This document shows, one piece after another, positions 1 through 9,121 of a stretch of 64,000 nucleotides of DNA. The notes beneath the pieces are model-generated. The model was not told where the DNA came from. It saw only the letters and a list, made by a program, of their open reading frames with translations, and made no database searches. The DNA comes from a virus. Every line of letters starts with the position of its first letter. Position 1 is the stretch's first letter. A program made the position numbers and the translations under genes. The DNA is taken from IMG/VR virus record IMGVR_UViG_3300021137_000001, positions 62,001 to 126,000 of that record. One strand, written 5' to 3'.

Positions 1-1904
1 ACGCAATCACATTATCGTCGGGCAGTGTTACTTCGACACATACCGGTACTGAGAATCTTGGTAATTTTATATTCTTTAAAGATACTGTTAGAGTTGATAA
101 TGGAATGACAGTAATTACCAACCGTGGAACATTAAATATCGGTACTAATATGGAAATGCCCGGCGTTCCACAACATTTTCATATTGCCTTTGATGGTAGT
201 AATGGCACAGCCCCAACCAGTGACTTATTCTTAGGAGATGATTGGAATTATACAAAAATACCAGCAGGACGTAATGGAGTTATTATTGGTGCTGGTAACT
301 TAGGTGGCAACGCACAACAATGGAACTTTGGTATCGATGGCAATTTAACATTGCCTAACTCTGCTACCATTTCTGACCTTAAGGGTGGAGCAACAGCATT
401 TAGTTCTATAGGCGGCGTACAAATTAACACAGCAGCAGGTACTTGGCAATTTGGTGGTGATGGCAGTTTAACATTACCGGGTGGTGGTACAATCACTTCT
501 GCTCTTGGCTCGCCACAACAAGGACTTTGGTTAGGATGGAATGGACATAAATTATTACTGAACGATGACGGTCAATTTTGGACGGGCGGGGTTCAGCTAG
601 GCGGTAGTGGACACCCAGGTTATGTTGGGTCATATGGCAACATAACGCTAGATACCAATATTGGTGCTACTCCCGGCGATTCAAAATGGGTCTTTGGAAC
701 AGATGGTTTGCTAACATTCCCAGATGGACAACTAATTGGATCTCTAGAAGGCTCTGCTGGTATCTTTGGTCCAAACGGAACAGATTTTTTAATCAATACT
801 CGCTTTGATAACACAGGTTCTTATCAGGCGTGGACATTTGGCACCAATGGTATATTAACATTACCATTTGGTAGCACTATCAATGATACACCGTTAGCCC
901 CAGGTGCAGGCGGTAATGGCCAGGCTGTTGAGATCAAACCAGGCCGCGTCAGCCATAATAATCAACTATTAAGAATATATCCCACAGCTCCTAATCCAGA
1001 CGGCAATCACCTACACTTAACTTCAGGCGATCTCACAGACACTGATTTGTTCCTAGGCGATGACAATCAGTTTGTACAAATTGCTGTTGACGGTAAAGTT
1101 TGTATTGGTACTTATGGTACTGAAGGACATTTCTGGCAGTTTGGCACAGATGGTACAACTTCATTTCCTAACAATGCTATTACCACATCTAATACACCAT
1201 TAACAATACAAACTAAATTACCTGCTACATATGGTCCGTTTTACACAGCGTATTTTGAAAGTGGCAATGGCAGTGTAAACGGTGTTCATCCGGGAACTTA
1301 TGCTGGATATTTTAGTATTACTACTGTCAATATTAACAACGATGGAACATATTCAGTTAGTGGTTACCCAGCATCTATACAGAACGGAACTAATCCAACT
1401 TATACAATATCGGGTGTAGACTTAGGCGGTACTTCCCCTGCCAACGACTGCCTATTAACTGTTACCACAGTCGATGACATTATTACAAATGTAGTAGTAT
1501 CCGGTACTGCGCTTTTACCTAAATGGACCTTTGGCACAGATGGTTCGTTGACATTACCTGGTGCAATTATTACAACTGCAAACACTTCATCATATACCAG
1601 TACAACGGTTACTGTTGATATTACTGCATTAGTTAATAAATTAGTACCACAAGCAACAACAGGTGCCCCACATTATTATATTCCTCCAGGAACTGATGGA
1701 CAAATTATGTATCTTGTTCCGGCAAATATACATAATGACGGCAGTGAATCAACAACGATAAGTTTTGATAATGCTCGTTGGTCAAGTGGCGCAGGTCCAA
1801 TTTATATTAGTGAAGGCGCAAGGCCAAGTTGGCTTCCATTTGCAGCCGGTTCTGCTGTTGTAACAATCATATTCGCTAATGGTGCATGGAATCTTCCATA
1901 CTAG
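1..1904 (+). CDS. Tail-fibre-like repeat protein, 5' partial
   Basis: The reading frame is open from the left edge of the window, so this is the C-terminal part of a longer protein; the ATG at 105 is only an internal Met. The protein is built from degenerate repeats with a core like W-x-FG-x-DG-x-LTLP, seen at least seven times (for example near 330, 450, 690, 850, 1140 and 1530). Gly, Asn and Thr dominate and there are almost no charged clusters, as in beta-helical phage fibres and adhesins. No chaperone or peptidase domain is recognisable at the end. A role in host attachment on the virion is inferred from composition and repeats; the exact position on the tail is not visible. The desaturase gene begins 6 bases after the stop. 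Confidence 0.7.
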   Translation, partial: AITLSSGSVTSTHTGTENLGNFIFFKDTVRVDNGMTVITNRGTLNIGTNMEMPGVPQHFHIAFDGSNGTAPTSDLFLGDDWNYTKIPAGRNGVIIGAGNLGGNAQQWNFGIDGNLTLPNSATISDLKGGATAFSSIGGVQINTAAGTWQFGGDGSLTLPGGGTITSALGSPQQGLWLGWNGHKLLLNDDGQFWTGGVQLGGSGHPGYVGSYGNITLDTNIGATPGDSKWVFGTDGLLTFPDGQLIGSLEGSAGIFGPNGTDFLINTRFDNTGSYQAWTFGTNGILTLPFGSTINDTPLAPGAGGNGQAVEIKPGRVSHNNQLLRIYPTAPNPDGNHLHLTSGDLTDTDLFLGDDNQFVQIAVDGKVCIGTYGTEGHFWQFGTDGTTSFPNNAITTSNTPLTIQTKLPATYGPFYTAYFESGNGSVNGVHPGTYAGYFSITTVNINNDGTYSVSGYPASIQNGTNPTYTISGVDLGGTSPANDCLLTVTTVDDIITNVVVSGTALLPKWTFGTDGSLTLPGAIITTANTSSYTSTTVTVDITALVNKLVPQATTGAPHYYIPPGTDGQIMYLVPANIHNDGSESTTISFDNARWSSGAGPIYISEGARPSWLPFAAGSAVVTIIFANGAWNLPY

Positions 1905-1910
1905 AACGTG

Positions 1911-2621
1911 ATGCAACTATTTTTATATACCTTAATCGTAACACACATTACAATAGTGTGTGTTACGCTTTATCTACACCGTTGCCAAAGTCATAAAGGT
2001 GTTGAGTTCCATCCGGGGCTCGCACACTTTATGCGTTTTTGGTTGTGGATGACTACTGGTATGACTACTAAACAATGGGTAGCAGTACATCGCAAACATC
2101 ATCAATCGACTGACATTATCGGTGATCCACATAGTCCTCATATCTTTGGTATTATGACTGTTATGTTTACTGGTATGTTACTATATAATAACACTTGTAA
2201 AGATGCAACCTTTGTTATGAAATATGGTAAAGGTACACCCAAGGATTGGATCGAGCGTAAATTATACACAGCATATCCGAGACTTGGTCTATTACTAATG
2301 TTACTAATAGATTTAATATTATTTGGTCCTGTGGGTTTGGCAATATGGATTATACAAATATTATGGATACCTGTTGGTGCAGCTGCATTAATTAATGGAT
2401 TGGGTCATTGGGTCGGGTACCGCAATGGTGAAACTAACGATTACAGTCGTAACATTAGTCCAATTGGAATTATTGTAGCTGGCGAAGAATTACATAACAA
2501 TCATCACTTAAATCCAGCAAGTCCAAAGTTTAGTCGTAAGCCTTGGGAATTTGACATAGGCTGGATGTACATTACAATATTTAGATTTTTAGGTTTAGCA
2601 ACACTTAATCAAATCTCTTGA
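1911..2621 (+). CDS. Membrane fatty-acid (acyl-CoA type) desaturase
   Basis: This is an integral-membrane di-iron desaturase of the acyl-CoA/stearoyl delta-9 type. The three histidine boxes are visible: HRCQSH near residue 24, HRKHH near residue 62 and HNNHH near residue 195. Hydrophobic segments flank the boxes (residues 2-20, about 115-150). At 236 residues it is somewhat shorter than typical bacterial delta-9 desaturases of about 300. A GTG one codon upstream is an alternative start; no strong ribosome-binding site is seen. The product would introduce a double bond into host acyl chains and change membrane fluidity. The next genes are replication genes, so it stands alone as an auxiliary metabolic gene. 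The stop codon overlaps the -35 box of the following promoter. Confidence 0.85.
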   Translation: MQLFLYTLIVTHITIVCVTLYLHRCQSHKGVEFHPGLAHFMRFWLWMTTGMTTKQWVAVHRKHHQSTDIIGDPHSPHIFGIMTVMFTGMLLYNNTCKDATFVMKYGKGTPKDWIERKLYTAYPRLGLLLMLLIDLILFGPVGLAIWIIQILWIPVGAAALINGLGHWVGYRNGETNDYSRNISPIGIIVAGEELHNNHHLNPASPKFSRKPWEFDIGWMYITIFRFLGLATLNQIS

Positions 2622-2646
2622 CTTAACCTGACAATTAGCATATAAT
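2618..2646 (+). promoter_or_regulatory. Sigma70-type promoter of the primase region
   Basis: TTGACT at 2618, a 17-base spacer and TATAAT at 2641. The -10 box sits inside an inverted repeat (AGCATATA at 2637-2644 and TATATGCT at 2651-2658), which could be an operator. Predicted start is about 2653, next to an ATG at 2654. Confidence 0.7.
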
Positions 2647-2653
2647 ATAGTAT

Positions 2654-2710
2654 ATGCTGAATCTTATCTCCAACTATGTAAAAAATTGTTTCAATTGTAA
2701 GTTGACATAA
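2654..2710 (+). pseudogene. Orphaned 5' end of the primase gene (18 codons)
   Basis: An ATG just after the sigma70 promoter starts an 18-codon frame whose first residues (MLNLISNYV) resemble the start of the primase reading frame 720 bases downstream (MINQISDYT). The endonuclease gene 2719-3396 lies exactly between the two. The simplest reading is that the endonuclease gene landed just after the primase start, leaving this stub with the original promoter and giving the primase a new start. This is inference from the pair of similar ends. Confidence 0.5.
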
Positions 2711-2713
2711 ATA
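2706..2713 (+). promoter_or_regulatory. T4-late-type promoter, leaderless geometry
   Basis: CATAAATA followed by five bases and ATG (CTTGT-ATG). With the T4 late -10 element occupying -13 to -6, transcription would start on the A of the endonuclease start codon. Confidence 0.6.
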
Positions 2714-2718
2714 CTTGT

Positions 2719-3396
2719 ATGGAAAAATACATTTATCTTATCACTTCACCATCATTGAAAGTTTACGTAGGTCAGTCAATGATATCAATCGAGAAAAAAA
2801 TTCATTCTTATCGAAAATCGGAAAGGTATGTTAATAAATTAACAGGCCGTAAGATTATTAACGCCATCAGAAAATATGGATGGGATAATATGAAGTTTGA
2901 GATAATTGAGTTGTCGGCTGAATGGACAAAAGCAACACTAAATGAACGAGAAATTTTTTGGATAGCATATTATGATTCAGTAAATATTGGATATAATATG
3001 ACAATTGGCGGAGACGGAGTTGATTCTAAATTAGCTGTACAGTTAGCAACAACACATCATGCAACGATGAGTGCAGAAAAGAAACAACAACGTAGAGATA
3101 ATTGTAGTAAAGGTCAGCTTATTCGATTCGAAAATACTCCAGAGTCTGTGCAAACTAAACAAAGAAAAAGTAATTCTCATAAAGGGATATACCTAATAGA
3201 GGCACCCGATGGCAGAACTTGGGAAACTAATATAGGATTAAAAGAGTTTGCTGAACAATACGGCACAGAATTGGATATTACTTATTGGCAGTTGTTTGGT
3301 GCTTATAGAAAATGTTATAATAATAGAATAGTAACTCGCAATAGAATAGATAATAATAAATGGAAGGTCACGCGAATTGATAAATCAGATATCTGA
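2719..3396 (+). CDS. GIY-YIG homing endonuclease 1 (primase site)
   Basis: Free-standing GIY-YIG nuclease of 225 residues. The N-terminus carries the YIYLI...KVYVGQ core (residues 4-19), then an IRKYGWDNMKFEIIE segment and an EREIFWI helix typical of the catalytic domain; the C-terminal half is the DNA-binding part. It would cut an intron-less allele and spread by copying. There is no ribosome-binding site; the start is set by the late promoter directly upstream. The last 20 bases overlap the primase start, so the element ends inside its target gene. It is unrelated in function to primase and is best read as a selfish insertion. Confidence 0.85.
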   Translation: MEKYIYLITSPSLKVYVGQSMISIEKKIHSYRKSERYVNKLTGRKIINAIRKYGWDNMKFEIIELSAEWTKATLNEREIFWIAYYDSVNIGYNMTIGGDGVDSKLAVQLATTHHATMSAEKKQQRRDNCSKGQLIRFENTPESVQTKQRKSNSHKGIYLIEAPDGRTWETNIGLKEFAEQYGTELDITYWQLFGAYRKCYNNRIVTRNRIDNNKWKVTRIDKSDI

Positions 3397-4372
3397 TTAC
3401 ACTATTGCTCTTTGGAAATCAAGAAAAACTAAAAGTAGTTCTGCTGGATGGATTTCTGGAAATGCGCCTTGTTGCATACACAATGGCGAAAGCGCAGATA
3501 CACGCGGCCGAGGTGGATTGATATACGCCGACAATAAATTAACTTGGCATTGCTTTAACTGTTCCTACAAAGCATCATACATACCGGGTCGCCCATTAAC
3601 ATTTAAGTTTCGTAAACTACTTGGTTGGCTAGGTGCAAGTGATGGTGAAGTTAAGCGTTTAGTAATCGAAGCAATTCGCATTAAAGACTTAGTTGGCCCA
3701 ACAGAACATAAAGAAGAAGTTAAAGAAGAGATTGTAATTAAGGCACGTACATTGCCCGATAACATACAATCATTCACTGAACTAACTACCTTACACCCAG
3801 CCGCAGAATATTGTTACGATAGAAAAATCGACTTAACAAAGTATAACTTTTATGTAACTGAAAGTAAACAACACTCATTATATAAACGTGTAATCATTCC
3901 GTGCTACTGGAAGAACAATGTAATTGGCTATACAGCACGTGCTTTTACCGATGATGTTAAGCCAAAGTATCATAACAACTACGAATCAAATTTTGTGTTT
4001 AACACAGACCAACAGCAACGTGATTGGAAGTTTGTTATTGTATGCGAAGGCCCATTTGACGCAATGGCAATAGATGGTGTTGCAGTATTAGGTAATGACA
4101 TTAGTGAAATACAAGCGGATATTATAGATAGCTTGGGTCGAGAAGTTATTGTTGTTGCTGATACTGATGTTAGTGGTGCTAAAACAATAGATGCGGCAAT
4201 TAAGTATGGCTGGAGTGTAAGTTTCCCGATCTGGCAAGAAGATGCTGACTGTAAAGATATCAGCGCAGCAGTAGTCAAGTACGGCAAACTGTTTGTGCTT
4301 AAAAGCATTATTGATGCTAAAGAAACGAGCAAATTAAAAATAGAATTACTACGAAAAAGAATGTATAATTAA
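3377..4372 (+). CDS. DNA primase, T4 gp61-like
   Basis: Primase of 331 residues for lagging-strand RNA primers. A zinc-ribbon with Cys/His pairs is seen near the N-terminus (PCCIHNG near residue 31, CFNC near residue 61). A TOPRIM domain follows, with the signature CEGPFDAMA near residue 224 and a VVADTDVSG acidic motif near residue 261. It works with the helicase encoded at 5128, as T4 gp61 works with gp41. The start is a TTG inside the end of the endonuclease gene, preceded by GGAAGG about 9 bases upstream; this start was probably supplied by the endonuclease insertion. Length matches the T4-like family. Confidence 0.88.
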   Translation: MINQISDYTIALWKSRKTKSSSAGWISGNAPCCIHNGESADTRGRGGLIYADNKLTWHCFNCSYKASYIPGRPLTFKFRKLLGWLGASDGEVKRLVIEAIRIKDLVGPTEHKEEVKEEIVIKARTLPDNIQSFTELTTLHPAAEYCYDRKIDLTKYNFYVTESKQHSLYKRVIIPCYWKNNVIGYTARAFTDDVKPKYHNNYESNFVFNTDQQQRDWKFVIVCEGPFDAMAIDGVAVLGNDISEIQADIIDSLGREVIVVADTDVSGAKTIDAAIKYGWSVSFPIWQEDADCKDISAAVVKYGKLFVLKSIIDAKETSKLKIELLRKRMYN

Positions 4373-4376
4373 ACAT

Positions 4377-5144
4377 ATGGATAAGTTTACATTTGTTGGA
4401 TGCTCATTTACTGTCGGTGAAGGATTAGAATTTGAAAAAACTGATCCGACTAACTATACTAATATTGTGGTTAAAAAATATTCAGCCGAGGTACTTAATT
4501 TAGCCAAAAAAGGCAATAGTAACTATAATATTTTTATTACGGCATTGAATGAAATATTATTTAATACTCCTAATAAAATATTTATTCAATGGAGTGCGTT
4601 AAATAGGATGTGGCTATATCCAGGACCTGGCACAGAATTAACTGTATCGCATGCTATTAATAATGATTATACATATAGAGACATCGTTTATGCAAAAAAA
4701 GAGTTACAAAAATTTACAGATACATACCATATATTAAATCACGACTATAATAATTTACTAACATTGATTAATTATAGTAGTATATTAACTGAACTTAGTA
4801 AAAATAAAACACAATTAATTTTCATCAATGGATTGGTACCATGGACTAAAGAAATAACAACCTTAGATACATTACAGAATATGTCGAATAATCTAAGCAA
4901 ATATACAAAAGAAATATTAGAATTTGAGTCAAGATCAGATGATGAATTAATTGAATTCTTTACTACATTAAATACCGCAGTAACGGAGTTAAATAAAACA
5001 CTATGGGTTAATATGTTCGAATCAATGATAACTACACGGATTGATGTAGGAAATGATAATGCTCACCCAGGACCAAAAAGTCATGCGCTATATGCAGAGA
5101 TGATAATTAAATATTTAGAAGAGAACAATGGCAAAAGAATATAG
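4377..5144 (+). CDS. SGNH-hydrolase-like protein
   Basis: A 255-residue protein opening with FVGCSFTVGEG, which matches the block I GxS motif of SGNH/GDSL esterases, and ending with DNAHPGPKSH, which matches the block V DxxH motif. The region between is AT-rich in coding and has no other recognised domain. It could remove acetyl or acyl groups from surface sugars, but the substrate cannot be read from sequence. It sits between primase and helicase genes, 4 bases after the first and overlapping the second by 17 bases; these two are adjacent in many T4-like phages, so this gene is an insert in the replication operon. Confidence 0.6.
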   Translation: MDKFTFVGCSFTVGEGLEFEKTDPTNYTNIVVKKYSAEVLNLAKKGNSNYNIFITALNEILFNTPNKIFIQWSALNRMWLYPGPGTELTVSHAINNDYTYRDIVYAKKELQKFTDTYHILNHDYNNLLTLINYSSILTELSKNKTQLIFINGLVPWTKEITTLDTLQNMSNNLSKYTKEILEFESRSDDELIEFFTTLNTAVTELNKTLWVNMFESMITTRIDVGNDNAHPGPKSHALYAEMIIKYLEENNGKRI

Positions 5145-6537
5145 TCCAGACCTACAACGTTTATTTTTAGAAATGATGTTACAAGATCCAGTGAGCTATA
5201 CCAGGGTAACAAACATCTACAACCCCGAAAACTTCGATAGAAGTCTACGTGATGCTGCTAAATTTATTAAACAACACAGCGATGACTACAGAACCCTGCC
5301 GACGATTGATCAAGTACAAGCAGTAACTACGGTCACACTCAAACACGTACCTGACTTAACAGCAGATCACTATAGTTGGTTTATGACAGAGTTTGAGGGC
5401 TTTACTAAACGACAAGAAATTGAACGTGCAATTCTTGCGGCTGCCGACTTACTTGAGAAGGGCGACTACGACCCAGTTGAGAAACTAATTAAAGACGCTG
5501 TACAAATCTCGCTGACTAAGGACTTAGGTACAGATTACTTTGCTGATCCGCATGGTCGAATCGACAAATACTTTAACAGTGGCGGGCAAGTAAGTACTGG
5601 GTGGCCGCAAATGGATAAGATACTTTACGGTGGCTTTAGTCGCGGTGAACTTAACATTTTTGCTGGCGGATCTGGTTCGGGTAAATCATTGGTTATGATG
5701 AACATTGCACTTAGTTGGTTGCAAATGGGACTTAGTGGTGTGTATGTAACACTTGAACTTAGTGAAGAACTATGTAGTCTACGTACAGATGCGATGCTTA
5801 CTGGTATGAGTACTAAGGACATTAGAAAAGATATTAGCACAACTGAACTTAAAGTTAAGATGGTGGGTAAGAAAGCAGGGCAATATCGTGTTAAAGGCTT
5901 TCCGGCACAAAGTACAGTAAATGACATACGTAGTTTTTTAAAGGAATATCAAATTCAGACTGGTAATAAAGTTGACTTTGTTATGGTAGATTACTTAGAC
6001 TTAGTAATGCCAGTGTCAATTAAAGTTAACCCAAATGATCAGTTTATTAAAGACAAATACGTAGCAGAAGAATTGCGTAACTTAGCAAAAGAACTTAATG
6101 TATTACTTGTAACAGCAAGTCAACTTAATCGTAGTGCAGTTGAAGAAATTGAGTTTGATCACAGTCACATTGCAGGTGGTATTAGTAAGATTAATACAGC
6201 AGATAACGTGTTTGGTATCTTTACTAGCAGAGCAATGAAAGAACGCGGTCGCTATCAGTTACAATGTATGAAGTCACGTAGCTCAACTGGTGTAGGACAT
6301 AAAGTAGACTTAGAATACAGTATTGAAACAATGCGTATTACAGATAACGGTGAAGAATCATCGGGTGATGGTAATGGCGCAAGCAGAAATGTAAATAATG
6401 TACTAAACAATATTAAGCCAAACTCAACAGTTAATAAAGACACTGGCGAAATTACAGACCATCCAAAAATTAATGCAACAGTGGACAGTAGCAAGCTAAA
6501 AAGTATGCTTGCTGGCTTGAAAAATTCCGCAAATTAA
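5128..6537 (+). CDS. Replicative DNA helicase, T4 gp41 / DnaB-like
   Basis: Hexameric 5'-3' helicase of 469 residues. An N-terminal helical domain (about residues 1-150) is followed by a RecA-fold domain with Walker A GGSGSGKS near residue 183, Walker B-like VDFVMVDYLDLV near residue 285 and a QLNRSAVEE motif near residue 335. The C-terminal 80 residues are polar and Asn-rich and lie outside the conserved domain. It pairs with the primase at 3377 to form the primosome. The 3' end is overlapped by 42 bases by the minus-strand endonuclease gene. Confidence 0.92.
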   Translation: MAKEYSPDLQRLFLEMMLQDPVSYTRVTNIYNPENFDRSLRDAAKFIKQHSDDYRTLPTIDQVQAVTTVTLKHVPDLTADHYSWFMTEFEGFTKRQEIERAILAAADLLEKGDYDPVEKLIKDAVQISLTKDLGTDYFADPHGRIDKYFNSGGQVSTGWPQMDKILYGGFSRGELNIFAGGSGSGKSLVMMNIALSWLQMGLSGVYVTLELSEELCSLRTDAMLTGMSTKDIRKDISTTELKVKMVGKKAGQYRVKGFPAQSTVNDIRSFLKEYQIQTGNKVDFVMVDYLDLVMPVSIKVNPNDQFIKDKYVAEELRNLAKELNVLLVTASQLNRSAVEEIEFDHSHIAGGISKINTADNVFGIFTSRAMKERGRYQLQCMKSRSSTGVGHKVDLEYSIETMRITDNGEESSGDGNGASRNVNNVLNNIKPNSTVNKDTGEITDHPKINATVDSSKLKSMLAGLKNSAN

Positions 6538-7131
6538 CTTATTTTTCTCGATTAAATTGCGAGCACGTCGGGCTGTTATTTCGATTCTAGCTTCGATACT
6601 AATTGGCCGTCGATTCCTTGCAGCAATTGACATATTTTGTTTTGCTTGGTCAGATTTCGGAATACGCAGTTTTTCTTTAGTTGATTCGCTACGTTTATTA
6701 CCTAATTGTCCAGCAGATATTTTTGCTTTAGTTTCCACTGAATGTAATCGTGACTCGTGTGTTCTTTGTTTTGCTTGAATAGATATTTTACGTTTTGTTT
6801 CTTCTGAACGGTTGGCTCCAAGATGCACTCCTTGTAGTTTTTGTTTAGTTGAATCTAACATGGCACGGCCAGATGCTCCGTCACCACCATCAGTCATATT
6901 ACGCAATATACCAGTGCCGATATCTTTTCTTCCATGATATGCGATTAATTTGCGTTCGAGTAACATAGATTCGCTTTCTGTTAGCTTATGTGCTATAATT
7001 TGTATTAATTGTTTATCTTTGGGGAGCTTGATTCTGCCATGGTCTATATAGGCTCGTCGTCCTTTTCCTTTACCAATGTAATACGGAGTTAAATCTTCTC
7101 TGAGGTATTGATAGACGTAATAAATATACAT
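6496..7131 (-). CDS. GIY-YIG homing endonuclease 2 (minus strand)
   Basis: A 211-residue GIY-YIG nuclease with MNIYY-like start (MYIYYVYQYLR) and [11 protein letters not shown] as second motif half, followed by the KDIGTGILRNMTDGGDG segment. The C-terminal half has tandem NUMOD3-like DNA-binding repeats (SEETKRKIS, SVETKAKIS, SESTKEKLR). It converges on the helicase gene and overlaps its last 42 bases. It is closely similar to endonucleases 3 and 8 in this window, suggesting spread within the genome. No clear late promoter is seen immediately upstream. Confidence 0.85.
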   Translation of the reverse strand: MYIYYVYQYLREDLTPYYIGKGKGRRAYIDHGRIKLPKDKQLIQIIAHKLTESESMLLERKLIAYHGRKDIGTGILRNMTDGGDGASGRAMLDSTKQKLQGVHLGANRSEETKRKISIQAKQRTHESRLHSVETKAKISAGQLGNKRSESTKEKLRIPKSDQAKQNMSIAARNRRPISIEARIEITARRARNLIEKNKLICGIFQASKHTF

Positions 7132-7237
7132 GTTGACATAGTCCTTTATGTTAGGGCAGTTGGATATTGACGTATCGCGAACTGCATAATTTTATTTATC
7201 AATAAATACACTAACAGTGATACATTAAGGACTAATC

Positions 7238-7495
7238 TTGCAAAAGCGTACTCGTGGCATACTTCAGGAACTCGACGAACTCCTTCAGCATAAGGATAAG
7301 GCAAACCTCATTGAGAGCAGAGCCAATAACATCATTAATGGTGCTATCAACCTTATTAATCACATACGTGAAAACTATGATGCAGAACAAGCTGGTGAAT
7401 TAGAACGACGTCTGCTTAATGCAATTAAAGGACAAGACCCTGCAAAATTTGCACGTGGCATACGGAAACTAAAAGATGATTTGGACGATAAATAA
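7238..7495 (+). CDS. Conserved small phage protein, unknown function
   Basis: An 85-residue, highly charged and predicted helical protein starting at TTG, with AGGA 8 bases upstream. It contains no recognisable domain; heptad-like spacing of Leu and Ile suggests a coiled coil (residues 8-60). It lies between two divergently placed endonuclease genes. It resembles short conserved proteins of T4-like cyanophages in general character, but I do not recognise a function. Confidence 0.6.
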   Translation: MQKRTRGILQELDELLQHKDKANLIESRANNIINGAINLINHIRENYDAEQAGELERRLLNAIKGQDPAKFARGIRKLKDDLDDK

Positions 7496-7553
7496 TAGTG
7501 TAGTTCGCGGAATTGACGTTCCCAACTACTCTAACGTCTTGGAGGACATCAGT

Positions 7554-8108
7554 ATGAATATTTATTACGTCTACGCATATCTTAGAAATAAAGACTCTAT
7601 TACTGCAATCGCAGGTACCCCATATTATATCGGCAAAGGAAAACACAATCGAAAATTAGCCAAACATAGTAATGCTCCTGTACCAACAGATCATTATTAT
7701 ATACACATGATAGCAGAAAGATTACGTGAACAAGAAGCGCACTTATTGGAAATTGAATTAATTACAAAATATGGCAGAAAAGATATAGGGACAGGAATAT
7801 TAAATAATAAAACAGCCGGCGGCGAGGGTTCGTCTGGTCGTATTTTGTCGGCAGATACTATAAGAAAAATGAGTAAACCAAAGTCTGAAGAAACTAAGAA
7901 AAAAATGTCAGCTTCACGTACAGGTAGAATATTTAGTGTTGAAACAAAAGCAAAAATGAAGGCTTCTGCGCTAGCAAGACCACCCAAATCAGAAGAGACT
8001 AGAAGAAAATTGTCAGTAGCAGGCACAGGTAAAACACGCTCAAACGAAACTAAAGAAAAAATGAAATTAGCACAACAGCAGAGATGGAATAATAACGATG
8101 AAGATTAA
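7554..8108 (+). CDS. GIY-YIG homing endonuclease 3
   Basis: A 184-residue GIY-YIG nuclease; the start ATG at 7554 has GGAGG 9 bases upstream and gives the same MNIYYVYAYLR opening as its paralogues at 6496 and 23003. The second half of the core is [12 protein letters not shown]. At least four NUMOD3-like repeats (SEETKKKMS, SVETKAKMK, SEETRRKLS, SNETKEKMK) form the C-terminus. The stop codon lies 11 bases inside the following gene, whose ATG is within the last codons of this one. Confidence 0.85.
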   Translation: MNIYYVYAYLRNKDSITAIAGTPYYIGKGKHNRKLAKHSNAPVPTDHYYIHMIAERLREQEAHLLEIELITKYGRKDIGTGILNNKTAGGEGSSGRILSADTIRKMSKPKSEETKKKMSASRTGRIFSVETKAKMKASALARPPKSEETRRKLSVAGTGKTRSNETKEKMKLAQQQRWNNNDED

Positions 8109-8508
8109 TGAAATATTAGCTGAATCGGAACTTGATCAATTACTCGATCAACCCGAAGCAGACGAACCGCAGGAACCCGAAGCAGACGAATTCGGCCAGA
8201 AACCTACGCCAAAACTTGATAAAGCCACTAAATTTGCAAATGCTACCGCTGGCGCTATTGGGTCGGTATCTAAAGCAATAGCAAATGCACCTGGTAAAAG
8301 TTATGGTAGTTCATTTATTCAACCCGCTGCACAGTCGAGTAAAGTGCAATCAACACCAGTGACAGCACCAACAATTCAGCCAGGTGTAGTTGCACCAGAA
8401 AATGCAAAGTATCTTAGAACACTTGCAAATAATAAAGTTGCAACTAATCCAACCGGCACACCCGAAATTGATGCTGTACTTAGATCTGCAGGCATGTTAA
8501 AACCATAA
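8098..8508 (+). CDS. Putative capsid-targeted small protein A
   Basis: A 136-residue protein starting MKINEILAES, followed by an acidic stretch (about residues 11-30) and an Ala/Pro/Thr-rich, low-complexity remainder. The first ten residues are identical to those of the next gene and resemble the capsid-targeting leaders of T4 internal proteins, with a potential LAE cleavage site for a gp21-type prohead protease. No enzymatic motif is seen. Packaging inside the head is inference from the leader. The start overlaps the endonuclease 3 end, suggesting translational coupling. Confidence 0.6.
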   Translation: MKINEILAESELDQLLDQPEADEPQEPEADEFGQKPTPKLDKATKFANATAGAIGSVSKAIANAPGKSYGSSFIQPAAQSSKVQSTPVTAPTIQPGVVAPENAKYLRTLANNKVATNPTGTPEIDAVLRSAGMLKP

Positions 8509-8520
8509 TAGAGAACATAT

Positions 8521-9108
8521 ATGAAAATTAATGAAATATTAGCAGAAAGTACTGTAGACGAAGGCTTTGTTGACTTTGCAAAAAAAGTAGGTGGTGCATT
8601 CTCAGCTGCAAAACAAGGATATCAAACATCACAGGTATCGAGACAGCAAGCAGATCAAACTACTAAAGTTGTTACTACTGCATTACAGAAATGGATTGCA
8701 ATTAATCAAAATATATTGGCATCAGGTCAACAATCTACACCAACACAAGCAGTACAATGGTATACTAACTTTTCTGGTAAAGCACCGACTGCACCGCCAG
8801 CAAACACAACAGATACAGTAATGAAACAATGGCTTGCAAAAGAGATTTCTAATTTTATGGCAATCCGTGCATTAGGACCAGCTGCAACTCCACCGGCACC
8901 AACTCGCACAGGGGGTAAGGTAGCAGGCAAAGTAAGTCAATCAGCAAGTGCTGTCAGACAACGTCAAGCACGTGCTAATAAAACAACAGTAACACCACAA
9001 CCGAAGGTAACACCACAGCCAACAATAGGTGGCCTAGGACCAAATGATCCTAGATATGCGGCATTAGCGGCTGCAACTAAAAATGCGTCAGCAACTCCAA
9101 CAGTTTAG
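8521..9108 (+). CDS. Putative capsid-targeted small protein B
   Basis: A 195-residue protein with the same MKINEILAES opening as the previous gene. The middle part (residues 20-120) is predicted helical with QWYTNFSGKAP as its only distinctive segment, and the tail is rich in Ala, Thr, Pro and Gln. No known domain. It lies 12 bases after protein A, preceded by GAGAACAT, and is likely cotranscribed with it. A structural or internal-head role is inferred only from the shared leader. Confidence 0.55.
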   Translation: MKINEILAESTVDEGFVDFAKKVGGAFSAAKQGYQTSQVSRQQADQTTKVVTTALQKWIAINQNILASGQQSTPTQAVQWYTNFSGKAPTAPPANTTDTVMKQWLAKEISNFMAIRALGPAATPPAPTRTGGKVAGKVSQSASAVRQRQARANKTTVTPQPKVTPQPTIGGLGPNDPRYAALAAATKNASATPTV

Positions 9109-9121
9109 ATATGGATATTAA

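Noticed and set aside
6557-6778. 73-residue plus-strand frame
   Set aside because: Antisense shadow of the NUMOD repeats of endonuclease 2; no ribosome-binding site.
7160-7190. Sigma70 promoter for the 7238 gene
   Set aside because: A TTGACG is followed by CATAAT at only about 12 bases; spacing is wrong.
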